Source of the DNA: Anisodus tanguticus
Lineage: Eukaryota; Streptophyta; Magnoliopsida; Solanales; Solanaceae
Reading direction: 5' to 3'
Assembly: GCA_034509755.1 (NCBI GenBank)
Contig: CM067555.1
Location: 10,316,142 to 10,380,141, forward strand
DNA: 64,000 bases
The position numbers and the translations under genes were made by a program. Positions 40,964 through 51,358 of the stretch are shown here, one piece after another. The notes under the pieces were generated by a model, which had not been told where the DNA came from, ran no database searches, and worked only from the letters and a program-made list of their open reading frames with translations. How positions within the stretch are numbered: the first letter of the stretch is position 1; the number at the start of each line of letters is the position of its first letter.

Positions 40964-42213
40964 TGTTGGAAATTAGCCTTTGGCGGGAGTTGCGACCGAC
41001 CAACTTTAACGGCTTAAACACTGGTGTTACGTATGTTGGAGAATCCGGTTCTTCACACATGCATGATCTACTTAGTACGTAGATAACCGTAGGGCCAAGA
41101 ATCGTCAAATTTCATTGAGAAATGAAAGAGATATTGGTTCACGAAGTGAGGTGTTTGAAGAATGGAAAGTGTGGTATTGTGTTCAATTCTCCCTCATCGG
41201 TAGAGGAAGAAAGAATTGTTGTGTATATAAGACTCGAAATTGGTTTGGGGTTTGGGACCCCAAGGGGTATCCCATGTGTTTAAAGGAGGGAGGACCTAGA
41301 TGTGCTTCGGTTCGAGGAAAGACCACACGCGCGCCGCCGCCGCCCGCCCGTCCGGTTCCGGTTCAGTGTTTCGGGTTCTCGGGTTCTCGGGTTCACGGGT
41401 TCACGGGTTCACGGGTCACGGGTTGTGGGTTGTGGGTTGTGGGCTGTGGGCCTTCTAATATTATCTTTTTGGGCCAGAGAACTTTGCCAGAAGTACAGTT
41501 TGATCCCAGAAGTTTCAGAAGTATAGTTTGGACTAGAATTCTTTCAGATGTACAGTTTGGACCAGAATTCTTTCAGATGTACAGTTTGGTCCCTGAAGTT
41601 TTCAGAAAGTCAGAATTTCGACGGTCAAAGCAGAAACGCCAAGCACTCAATTCAGCCATTTATTTTGGCTGAATTACTCCTCCTATAATGGCCAAATCCG
41701 TTGGTCTTTCACCATTTATGTTGGTGGCTTTACTACCTCCATAATGGCCATTATTTGGCTGTTATGGAGGCAGTTTTCTGTCCCTTCCTCACCTATATAA
41801 ACACCCCCTTACACCATTGTTGAGCACTAAGACTTACATGAGAAATACTACACGAAAATACACAAGCAAAGACAGTTCTTCCTACAACTTCCAAGCATCA
41901 TTTCATTACTCAATATTCTTCACGGTAGCTCTTGAGTTTCCTTTGCTCAAGTGTTCCGTTGTTATTTTATCTTGGGAGACAAATTGTCCAGGACGTATAA
42001 AGGATACATACGGGGCAATATTGTCTTAAGGACAGAGTGCCACACTCGACTCAGCAATAACAAAACAGTTTCGACTTTTTCTCGTTCTACAATTGTATTT
42101 TCAGATTTCTAGTTGAATTATTGAATCTTTGTTTATCCTTTCGAATACTTGTAATAGTAATATACTTCCCGTACTGCTTTATAAAGTACAATAGAGACAA
42201 AAGAACTCCAACA
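40964..42213 (+). repeat. E9 3' LTR (1,250 bp)
   Basis: Same termini as the 5' LTR but 113 bp longer because of two expansions: a GGGTTC/GGGTTGT array at about 41375-41447 and extra copies of a 29-bp unit at 41493-41580 (41522-41550 and 41551-41579 are almost identical). TATA-like sequence at 41794-41801. Confidence 0.92.
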
Positions 42214-42218
42214 GCTTT

Positions 42219-42711
42219 TAGATGATCAAAAAGTTGAAAGCTTTTCATTATTTTATACACGAGTGTGGAACGTGTGGGGTTTTGAAATTGAATTGATTCA
42301 CTACAACCCATACCGAGAATTGGCGAATAATTAAAGAAATGCATGATCCTAAGACTTGATCTCTGAACATCACATTCATACACATTTAGTGATAGTGTTT
42401 GGTTCTCCGCCCTCCGTTATGTTCCAAAGAGGTCAGTAATCTTTCTGATCCTAAGCTGTGAACTCATGGTCAAATGGCTTCCGAGGTGGGCCTTCCCTTC
42501 TCTATGGTAGTACTGTGAAAACGGAGATTGCTTGTCCTGCTCGAGCCATTAAGGCGAAATTGGAAACTATTTACGTAGTAATAGTAAGTAGTAGCGAGAA
42601 CAGGAAAGGTATAATTGCATCAGTCCTTCCAATCAAGCAAGCGACCAACGATTGCCATCAAAGCAAGAAGTATCCAATTATGAAGATGTCCATAAGTAGG
42701 TGTCCGTGGTA
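42219..42711 (-). other. Unrecognised, possibly decayed coding sequence
   Basis: On the minus strand one frame reads, between stops, ACLIGRTDAIIPFLFSLLLT, IVSNFALMARAGQAISVF, REGPPRKPFDHEFTA and PLWNITEGGEPNTIT (about 42640-42390). The pattern of a hydrophobic segment followed by a polar, proline-rich loop is protein-like, and the stops fall where Trp or Gln codons are plausible. I could not identify the family. Confidence 0.3.
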
Positions 42712-42823
42712 GAGTTGTTACAAGTATAATCCTAGGCCATAATTACGGTAACAAATAACCAATTATATACCTAACTTATAGAAAAGATAATTAAAAATTA
42801 TTGCTATATTTACAAATATTCTA

Positions 42824-43620
42824 TCACACCCTCGCAATCGAAGCGAGAAGTTGTCGTACGCTGAGACTGTCCCGAAAATCTTCAAATAAAACCAATGGAA
42901 GACCTTTCGTAAACATATCTGCGATATGATAGAGCGATGGGACATGTAAGACACGTACTTGTACACGAGCAACCTTTTCGCGGACCAAGTTAATAACCAT
43001 CTCAATATGTTTAATGCGCTGATGTTCAACTGGATTCCCAGAGAGATATACCGCACTAACATTATCACAATAAATCAATGTAGCCTTATGAATATGACAA
43101 TGAAGCTCCAGAAGAAGGTTTCGTAACCAACAAGACTCAGAAACCACATTGGCAACTCATCGGTACTTGACTTCGGCACTTGACCTAGACAAGGTACCCT
43201 GCCGTTTAGAGGACCAAGGGATCAAATTGTCACCAAGAAAGATACAATAACCAGACGTGGAGCGTCTGGTATCCGGACATCCACCCCAATCTGCATCTGT
43301 GTAATAAATGAGAGTGGTTGTCGAAGATGGTTATAGATGCAAGCCATGATCGAGAGTGCCCTGAATATAGCGCACAATGCGCTTGAGAGCATGCATGTGA
43401 TCCTCCATCGGGTTATGCATGAATATACAAATTTGTTGCACAACATAAGATATGTCGGGCCTCGTGAAAGTAAAATATTGCAGGTCTCCTGCAAGGCTGC
43501 GGTATGTGATCAACAGGTGTGGAAGAAGGCTTACAAGAGGACATGCCAGCCCGTTCAATGATCTCTTCTGCATACTTCCTCTGAGACAAAAATAGACCAC
43601 TTGCATGACGTGTAACAATC
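42824..43620 (-). pseudogene. E10 RNase H and connection
   Basis: Pieces in three frames: FTRPDISYVVQQICIFMH, HMHALKRIVRYIQGTLDHG, a STSGYC-type block near 43260, VSESCWLRNLLLELHC, IYCDNVSAVYLSGNPVEHQ and HIEMVINLVREKVA, ending at a stop next to the LTR. The usual D-I-H-F is replaced by V-I-N-L. Confidence 0.83.
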
Positions 43621-44480
43621 ATTCCCAAGAAATAACTCAATGGCTCCAGATCTTTCATAGCAAATTCTGAGCTAAGAAGAGACATGATAGACTTGCGAAG
43701 AGGTTTCATAGCAAATTCCAAATCTTTCTAGCAGCAGAGGAAGCAGTTAAGATAATATCATCCACATACAGAATAATGTAAGCCATTCATTACCTTGACG
43801 GTATATGAAGAGAGAATGATCAGACTTGTTGTTAGTAAACTTAATAGTAGAAACATAATCTGCAAACCTCTTGTACCAGGATCGAGGAGCTTGCTTGAGC
43901 CCATACAAAGATTTCTTCAGTAAACATATATGATTAGGATAAGTGGGGTCTCTGTAACCCATGGGCTGATACATGTACACCGTTTCTTTGAGGTCTCTAT
44001 GCAAGAATGCATTTCTCACATCAAGCTGATATAGAGGTCATGCCTTAGAGAGAGCTAGACTTAGTACAGTGCGGATAGTTGCCGGTTTGACCACCAGACT
44101 GAAAGTCTCACCATAGTCCACGCCAACCTGTTGAGTCTTTCCATCACCTACAAGGCGGGCTTTATGCCTCTCAAAAGCACCATCAAATTTTTCTTTATGA
44201 CTAAAAATCCACATAGACCGAATCACATTAACATCAGGAGGACGAGGCACAAATCCCAAGTCTTATTATTAATAAGAGCATTATATTCATCATCCATAGA
44301 CATTTTCCAATTCGGGTCATTAAGGGCAGACACAGGATTACGAGGTAAAGGTGATTTGGTAACATGGGTGTGAAGATCGTATTTTTTGTTTGGTTTAAAA
44401 ATTTCATGTTAACTACGAGTGATTGGCCTTTGGGCTGAAATTGGAGTTAGCTGGACAGGGGAGGATGCAGTGGGCTGACT
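43621..44480 (-). pseudogene. E10 reverse transcriptase and linker
   Basis: A PVQLTPISAQRPITRS-like linker leads into LNDPNWKMSMDDEYNALI, VPRPPDVNVIRSMWIFSHKE, KARLVGDGKTQQVGVDYGE, a MRNAFLHRDLKETVYMYQ block and SLYGLKQAPRSWYKRF. The YVDD region reads M-W-M-I-L-S after a frame change near 43770. At 43681-43735 a short piece is duplicated (the text for the F-A-M-K block appears twice). Confidence 0.83.
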
Positions 44481-44700
44481 CGTGATGGGTCCTGAGGCAT
44501 ACGGCCCAACAGCAGTAGCCCTGAAGGGAACACGTAGCACTGACTTCCCAGTTGAAAAATCATATAGTGTTGTACTGGATCTTCATTATTAATTTGTACA
44601 ATTGACCAAAACCAAGGGAAATTTTTAGATGAAAGCAACACCAAAATAACGCGGAGAAGGAAAGCAGGGGTTGACTTCAGAGTTATCAACAGTTGATCTT

Positions 44701-45038
44701 GTGATGATTAGTTTAGTAAAAATAATTTCGTTAAGCCGAGGGACCATTTGAGAAATAATCTTGTTCTTGTGATGTTAGTTTAATTTTTTCTTATACAGTC
44801 AGACACCTGTAGAACATCATAACAATCAAGTTTTTCTCGGAATTCATTTTTTATGTTATATTTTACCTCTCTATAATAACTTTTTACCCATAACAACAAC
44901 AACAATATTTACAACAATACTCTCTTTGTAAAATACCCCTCTACAATAGCTGATACTCGGGAAAAAATACATACATTTAGCCATTGTTTGTCTCACATTT
45001 TAATACTTTTAATCATTTTTTGAGTATTATTATATTGT
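44701..45038. other. No gene seen; MITE-like CTCTCTATAATAAC text
   Basis: Contains CAGTCAGACACCTGTAGAAC (44796 on) and ACCTCTCTATAATAAC. The complement of 58640-58670 is similar (CTGCAGTCAAACATCTCTAT), so both may belong to one repeat family on either side of E11. Low confidence. Confidence 0.3.
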
Positions 45039-45043
45039 GTTGT

Positions 45044-45215
45044 TGATAGAAACTAAAAGTCCATCAAACAGTATAGAGAATCAGGTTCTCTATCTGTTCC
45101 CTCAAGTAAAACAGAAAGTAAATAAGACAAGATATTTAAGTGGAAAACTCCTTGCTCAAGGGATTAAAAATCACGACCTACCAAGTAGGATTTTCAACAT
45201 CACTAACTGAGCAAC
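45044..45215 (-). repeat. E11 3' LTR, distal part
   Basis: Matches the start of the right-hand LTR from TGATAGAAACTAA to GAGCAAC with about 12 differences in 170 bp, then is cut by E12. Confidence 0.9.
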
Positions 45216-47203
45216 TGTAACATCCCGTACTTTCGGGTTACGGTTTAAATCGTTGAGCGTTTATAAAATTGCTAGGCATGTGTAAATAGGTCCAAGGATG
45301 GAAAAAATTTATGGTATATTTACGTATGCTAATAAAGAGATAGTATATAAAATGATTAAACCCCGAAATAATTTTGGATGTAACAAATGTGACGACGGGG
45401 AGTGGAAATAATTTTGGCACGTGCATAAAGAGGTTATGGACTAATGTCATATCACAAAAATTATGACATTGAGTATATGAATATCCTATAAATTATTAAG
45501 ATTTAAGTGAATTGAATCACTGAATTAATTACGTGATTGATTAATGAATTAAACGAAGGCATGTCACTTAAATTATTTAAGTGAAGAACACGTTGGTTCT
45601 AAGGTGGCAAAGTACTGCATGTCATCCTACACGTGTAAGTGTGGCATCATTTAGGGAAACTTAAGATGTTAATGGGAGACATTATGATTCACTTTGTATT
45701 GGGGGTGTATAGCCTTGGTTTAAATAAGCAACCGTGATTCAAATTGCTAAAGCCTCCAACCCTTTCTTTTTATTTTATTAACAAAGCAGAAGCAAAACAA
45801 ATATTAGTTGCTTTCATTTAGATGAATAGTAGGCTACTGTAGGAAAGGAAGAGATTGTTTCATTAGTAGATAAGTTTTATATTCATACCATTTCTTTCCA
45901 AAAGATACAGAAAAAAACTGAGTTTCTGGATGTTGTTTCCTCAACGAATCGCAACAACAATAACTCCCTAGACTCGGGTAATTAGTGGATTCGAGGTATG
46001 TTAAGGCAAATTATTTCTTCATTTTGGCATGTTCCATGTAATAAAGTATAACCGTGATATTGCTCCATAATTTAATCTACTCCTAGTAGTTAAGAATATT
46101 CATGTTATTGATTCCTATGCTGAAAGTATGTCTAAATATGGTTCAAAATCCTTATTGAGGCATACGAAAAATGGGTTGATATTCACAATGTTAGCCAAAG
46201 GTGCAATGATATTATGTCACTCGGGGTATTTTATTGTCATTCATGCATATTCATTTGCATTGCATTCATATATTATCCTGGACCCACTGATGCTATGCAC
46301 ACTACTATATGGTAAATATTATATATGTAAGGGATATGGGAAAATAGGGAAAGACGTTATATACGCAGACCACCTGCAGCTGGTACATATTGTTACAAAA
46401 GAGCCCGAAGAGGCCAATATGATGTGATGATGTGATGTGATGCATGTATGGCTTATTGGGATGGGTTGCACGATCCGCAACACTAACATATTGGGACGGG
46501 TTGCACGATCCGCAACACTGACATATATATATATACCGCACTTGCATTATGCATATATTCGTTAACCATTACATGGTAGGATGCCCACAGAGGCTGTCAT
46601 GGTAAGGAAATTGCCCGATGAGGCCAATAAATATGGACACTGCATTGTACATAACATGTAGGCAAGTGTATTAGGGCCCTCAGAGGCAGTTCCTGTTGGT
46701 TAGTTGTTTATGTTTTAGTTATCAGTATATTCCTGTTATGTTGTTATTTATGCCTGATATACTCAGTACATCAGTCGTACTGACGTCCTTTTGTCGGGGA
46801 TGCTGCGTTTCATGCCCGCAGGTTCGCATAGGCAAGGCGACGACCCACGTGAATAGATTGCAGTTTTCAGCGGATTTTGAAAGCACTCCTCTCTTTCCTG
46901 GATGTCGGTCTGATTTTGGTATGATACAGTTTTGCGTGTATATATGGGTATGGAGGGGCCTTGTCCCGACCTTTGATGTTACTACTCTTAGAGGCTTGTA
47001 GAAAGGTGTCCTGTGAGTAGTAGACTTGTATGGCCTTGTCGGCCTTGGTATATGTATATATATAAGTTGGTTACCTAGTTGTTCATAATTTTCTTTCGGC
47101 TTAGTCTGTAATTAATTATGAATATGTGTTGATAGTGTGATTAGCGGTACCCGGCGGGTGTGGTCCGGGTATCCGTCGCGGCCCTCCGGATTGGGTCGTG
47201 ACA
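45216..47203 (+). mobile_element. E12: solo LTR, probably Ty3/gypsy (1,988 bp)
   Basis: Begins TGTAACATCCCGTACTTTCG and ends GGGTCGTGACA; TG..CA termini. Flanks GCAAC (45211-45215) and ACAAC (47204-47208) are a TSD with one G/A change, and the uninterrupted E11 LTR at 56311-56325 shows the empty site (GAGCAACTTTC). It holds no coding region. A 35-bp unit with GGTTGCACGATCCGCAAC is tandemly repeated at 46454-46523. Length and ends suit a gypsy LTR; the lineage is inferred. Confidence 0.87.
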
Positions 47204-47856
47204 ACAACTTTCAGACTACAAGCTTTTGCAACCTAGGAATTGACCTTTTAATCCCTCGCCCTTACAATAACTCTATAGTACGGTACAACCCTTGACTAAC
47301 TGTAGCCAAGCACCCAAAATGAGTTTGACTAACTCTAGCCAAACACCAAATACACCTTGACTAACTCTAGCCAAGTGTACAACTCTAAAGCTTGAGAAAA
47401 TAAACTACCTACAAACACCTTCTTAAAAGAAGAGTAGGTTTACAAGTTGAAGAGCAAAATGACAAAGACTTGACAATCCTAGGACTTAAGACATCTTCAG
47501 TTGTTGGAATCTGGTGAAGCTTTGTTCTTGAGAACACCTAGAGAGAAGTGGCAGTTATACTTGTAAGTATGTGATTTTTCATATTTGAAGTGTTAAATTA
47601 AAACCTTGTAACTTTTTGTATATATATTGGGGAACATGTGAGGAGCATGTTGGGTAGGGACAATTCATCTTTTGGTTTGGCCTCTAGCAAACTGCAGCTG
47701 TGCTACTACGGTTCTGCCAGTCAGAACAGTGCCACAACTTTACAGTTGTCGCGTTGACTGTACGACGCCCAGGGGACCTGATAGAGAACCTGGTCCCTAT
47801 CTGAATCTTCGAATGTTTGGCAAATCATCAAAACCATAAAATAACATAACTTATCA
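47204..47856 (-). repeat. E11 3' LTR, proximal part
   Basis: Resumes the LTR after E12 (ACAACTTTCAGACTACAAG) and ends ATAACTTATCA. TATATATATTGGGG near 47617 is the likely TATA region (minus). Confidence 0.9.
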
Positions 47857-47870
47857 ATTTCCCCCTTTTT
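47857..47870 (-). promoter_or_regulatory. E11 polypurine tract
   Basis: On the minus strand AAAAAGGGGGAAAT abuts the 3' LTR start TGATAAG. Confidence 0.88.
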
Positions 47871-48252
47871 GATGATGACAACTCCATAATCGATATTCCC
47901 CCTGAGAACCAGGTTTCCCCTGCAGATCAGGCCTCAACAACATGTTAGCATCAACATCATTCATTTTTATCCCTTGAACTTTTTAGCATACCACTTCCCT
48001 TAATCAATTAACCCCTTATCCCTTAGAACTTCCCCCTTTGGCATAATTGAAAAGAGTAATATAAGCAGCACAAGCAAAAAAAAGTCCAAAGACTTTAACT
48101 CATGGCCACTTAGGCAACGAAACATGAACAAAAACAGAAATAATATTTTATACAAACAAAGCAAACATTGCATAATCTAAAGTAATTTCCCAGAAAAATA
48201 GATCACATTTAATACAAAAAATATAGCAATCGAAACAGAACAAACATGATAA

Positions 48253-50493
48253 TTAAAGTGCCATAAGTATTAATTCCTGGAAAAGCCGATCAATTCTTTC
48301 ACTTGCGGCCCTCTGATGTTGAACCATTTGATCTCGGAGCTCATCAATTTTTTGCTTCAGCCGGTCATTCTCAGCCTTCAACTCAACATTAATTACTGCT
48401 AGTTCACCACTAGGACCAGATTCCCCAGCTTGCTTAACCAAATGAGCTCTCATAAGAGCATTTTTAGCATGTAGCCTTGCAATATCCACGGTTGTCTTTT
48501 CTTGAGCTTCAATCAAACTAGAGATAGTGGAGTTGTTGCCCATTCCATCTTTCTTAGGCACACACTTACATTTCTCTAGTGTAGTCATGGTGAACATATG
48601 CTTACGATTTCCCTCAGTGGCCTTTCCAGTTGTCACCTTGAAATGATCAAAGACTGGTAAAAAAGAACCCATATGGAAGGCCATGCTTGCCCTCCCTAGC
48701 ATATACAACCTTAATAATGTGCTCTATCATTAGAGAGGACAAACTGATGGAGTTAAAACTAGCTAAGATCTCAAGGAGGGCCAGGTCCTTGACAGAGGTA
48801 ATGTATCCCCTTTTAGCCCTAAGAAGCATTACCTTGTTGACAAGCTAGAACAGAAGTTGATACTGAGACTTAAGCTACTTCTTAAAGATCCGCTCACTAA
48901 TCACCTGCCCTTCCCCTTTGACAATCAAACTTTTGAAATCATCAAAGGCCTTTCCTTTAACTGTTTTTACTCTATCAGTTGGGACACCAAGAATCTCACC
49001 CAACTTTGTTTCATCAATTTCAAAATCCACCCCATTAACAACTGAAATTAAAGTGGAGTCATCAGTGTACATTAAGTTACCATAGAACACTGCCACTTCT
49101 TTTTCAAAAATACTAGGGGCGGGGGAAATAAATAAGTGATCCCACTTTAGAAACTCCACAATTTTCATCAGTTTCTTCATTTCATGTTTCTCAGCAATCT
49201 CAAAGTCAAAAACCCTGCCTAATAGAACCTTCTGACCCTTCAAGTTTTCCTGCATCTCATTCTCCTCATCCTTACTCTGTTTCCTTTTCTTGGAGAAACC
49301 AGGTTTCTCACTCACATTTCTTTTTCTTTTCTTAGAGGGTTGAGACACACTTTTTCCTTTTCCAACCTCTTCACTTTCATCTACCATAACATCCTCCTCA
49401 ATTACTATTTTTCCCTTCTCTTCCCTTTTCTTTTTGGAATTTTTCCTTTCTAATAGAGTTTGTTCCTCCTCCTCTTCCTTATCAGACACAGTCACCACAT
49501 CCTCTTCATCTCTCAACTTACTCAAATTAGCCTGTTTGACTAATCTTCTTCTTCTATTTCCTGTACTCTTCTCCTTATTGGCCTTTAAAGGAGACCCAAG
49601 TTGAGCTTTGCTCTTTTGTCTGGTAGTAGGTGGCCTATAAGCGATGTGTTTTCTAACATTGACATTACTTCTTTTAACAGGGTCAGACCTCCTTTTAAAT
49701 ACAGTGTGTAAAAAGACATCACCATCAGAGTCAACCTCTTGAAAAGGACTTGGGAAACCAGGTGCCTTCTCAGGAGAGAACTCTCGCTAGGATACAACAA
49801 TGGTAGATACATTTTTATTAGCAACAACATTTAATTCTTCTATTGAGGGACCATGTCCCTCATTCAACTCCCCTATTTCTACCACACTACCCTTTTCCCC
49901 TGACTCTATTCCCTTTGACTCCCTACACTCATTCCCTCAGTTTGTGTACCAACAACAACACCAGCCACATTTTCAGCACTACCAGCCACATCTGCTACAC
50001 CACCGACCATATTTTTTACACTACTAATCACATTTTCAGATTCCCTTAGACCACCAACACTAGCCGACTCATGCATGACGACGGGATTAGATCCTTCACC
50101 AACTTCACACGAGTTTTGGGTACCCATATCCTCAATAACCACAGTTTGGCTTGAAACCTCTACTCCATCATCCTTTTCATTAATTTCTTCTGTGGTTTGA
50201 AGAAATTTTGATGTAGTCATGGTTTGACCACTACTTTTTGAATAAGGCTTTTTAGTTGGAGCAGGGTTTGTTTAGAAAGATATAAATTTTCTTGGGGTTC
50301 GACTCTTGTGAGTCCTAGGAGAACCAGGAATGGTTGTTTTTGGTGGTGACATAGTGGGGTTTTGATCCATGTAGATTGGGACTTTTGGGGATGATTCATG
50401 TGATTTTAGGTCTGACATAGATGTATATTTAAAAGATGAGTGAGTGGGGCTGGTTTCTGGTACAATGGGATAGGAAGGTTCATTGTGAGACAT
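48253..50493 (-). pseudogene. E11 third ORF (post-pol, transposon-protein type)
   Basis: About 740 codons between pol and the 3' LTR, in the same sense. It starts at the ATG at 50493 (MSHNEPSYPIVPETSPTHSS), has a Ser/Pro-rich N-terminal part with an in-frame stop at 50272, an acidic then Lys-rich region with nuclear-localisation-like clusters (SQPSKKRKRN, SKKRKQSKDEE), a globular region (FYGNLMYTDDSTLISVVNGV, DFEIDETKLGEILGVPTDRV) and a C-terminal coiled coil (ELKAENDRLKQKIDELRDQM) ending at 48253. The globular part resembles the 'putative plant transposon protein' domain. SIRE elements carry an env-like ORF at this place, but I see no signal peptide or membrane segment. Frameshifts near 49920, 49780, 48870 and 48660. 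Function unknown. Confidence 0.7.
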
Positions 50494-51004
50494 GGTGAAT
50501 TTAGAGTATAGAGACAATACACAAGATAGGATGAGAAATGGTAGAAAGAATTTTGTGAGTTTGATTTGAGTGAGGAGAGAGAAAAGAAATTTTGGTTTAA
50601 AAGAGGGTGGAAGGAACCGATTCTATTTGGTCCTTAAGACTTTTCCCGCAGGCCGGGTCAGTTCAAGAGAGTTGTAACATTTTAGGCTCAAATTTTGAAT
50701 TGGAGGCGGGAAACAATTAATGAGATGACACTTAAACAATTTAAAAACATGTAAGTACTGAAGAGACTACTAAAATGTAGGCAAAAACTCTGAGAAATGC
50801 AATGTCTCCATTACTTATGTTGTCCTGAGAATGCCATGTGTGTATACCTGTAACAGTATACGAGTGAGTTAGATGCCTACAAAAACACTTTAAGCATTAT
50901 ACATTTTCTCTCAACATAGCCAATCATTGAGAAATTTTTTGAAGATGGGCAACTAGTTGAGCATAATCAAGCCCAACTCCAGACAATTTCTTTCAAAATG
51001 CTCC

Positions 51005-51355
51005 CTACTCAGTTCCTTTATAAAGATGTCTGCTACCTGGTCCTGTCTTGCAAAACTTTATACAGATCAAACCCTTTTGCACATTATCCCTTAGGAAATG
51101 GTGTCTCACATCAATATGCTTGGTCCTTTTGTGTTGCATTGGATTCTTTGTCATACTAAGTACATTTGTATTATCACACAACAAGGGCACACAGTCAGTA
51201 AGCACACTAAAATCCTCAAGTTGTTGTTTGATCCATAGCAATTGAGAACAACAAGAGGCAACAACCACATCCTCAGGTTCAGCAGTAGAAAAAGCCACAA
51301 AATCCTGTTTCTTTGTAACCCAATAGATCAAGCATGACTCCAGAAAATGTGTCAT
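51005..51355 (-). pseudogene. E11 RNase H
   Basis: YWVTKKQDFVAFSTAEPEDV: the catalytic S-T-A-E-A-E-Y of relatives reads STAEPEDV. Then CDNTNVLSMTKNPMQHKRTK and HIDVRHHFLRDNVQKG. The preceding part (Y-A-D-A-D) lies in the RT fragment. The C-terminus is shifted before the stop. Confidence 0.82.
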
Positions 51356-51358
51356 TCC

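Larger units (their letters stand above)
35881..42213 (+). mobile_element. E9: LTR element with near-identical LTRs and ruined copia interior
   Basis: LTRs at 35881-37017 (1,137 bp) and 40964-42213 (1,250 bp), with perfect 7-bp inverted termini TGTTGGA / TCCAACA. Flanks GCCTT (35876-35880) and GCTTT (42214-42218) are a probable TSD with one difference. Apart from repeat-number changes the LTRs differ at only about 14-16 positions. The 3.95-kb interior has scraps of copia integrase and RNase H but no recognisable RT between them and no intact ORF, and the usual tRNA-Met primer site is missing. It looks like a non-autonomous (LARD-like) derivative moved by enzymes from a relative. E2 is a solo LTR of the same family. 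Confidence 0.9.
42712..44700 (-). mobile_element. E10: truncated Ty1/copia fragment
   Basis: The 3' half of a copia element in minus orientation: linker, RT, RNase H and the first 115 bp of a 3' LTR beginning TGATAGAATATT at 42826 and running down to about 42712. The opposite LTR, gag and most of integrase are missing, and no TSD is seen. Protein text is close to E3 and E7. Confidence 0.85.

Noticed and set aside
40837..41108. Open frames crossing the E9 3' LTR boundary
   Set aside because: They join 3' UTR to LTR sequence and are not conserved in the other LTR.
45238..47001. Short ORFs in solo LTR E12
   Set aside because: Hydrophobic, AT-rich translations without domain patterns; solo LTRs are non-coding.
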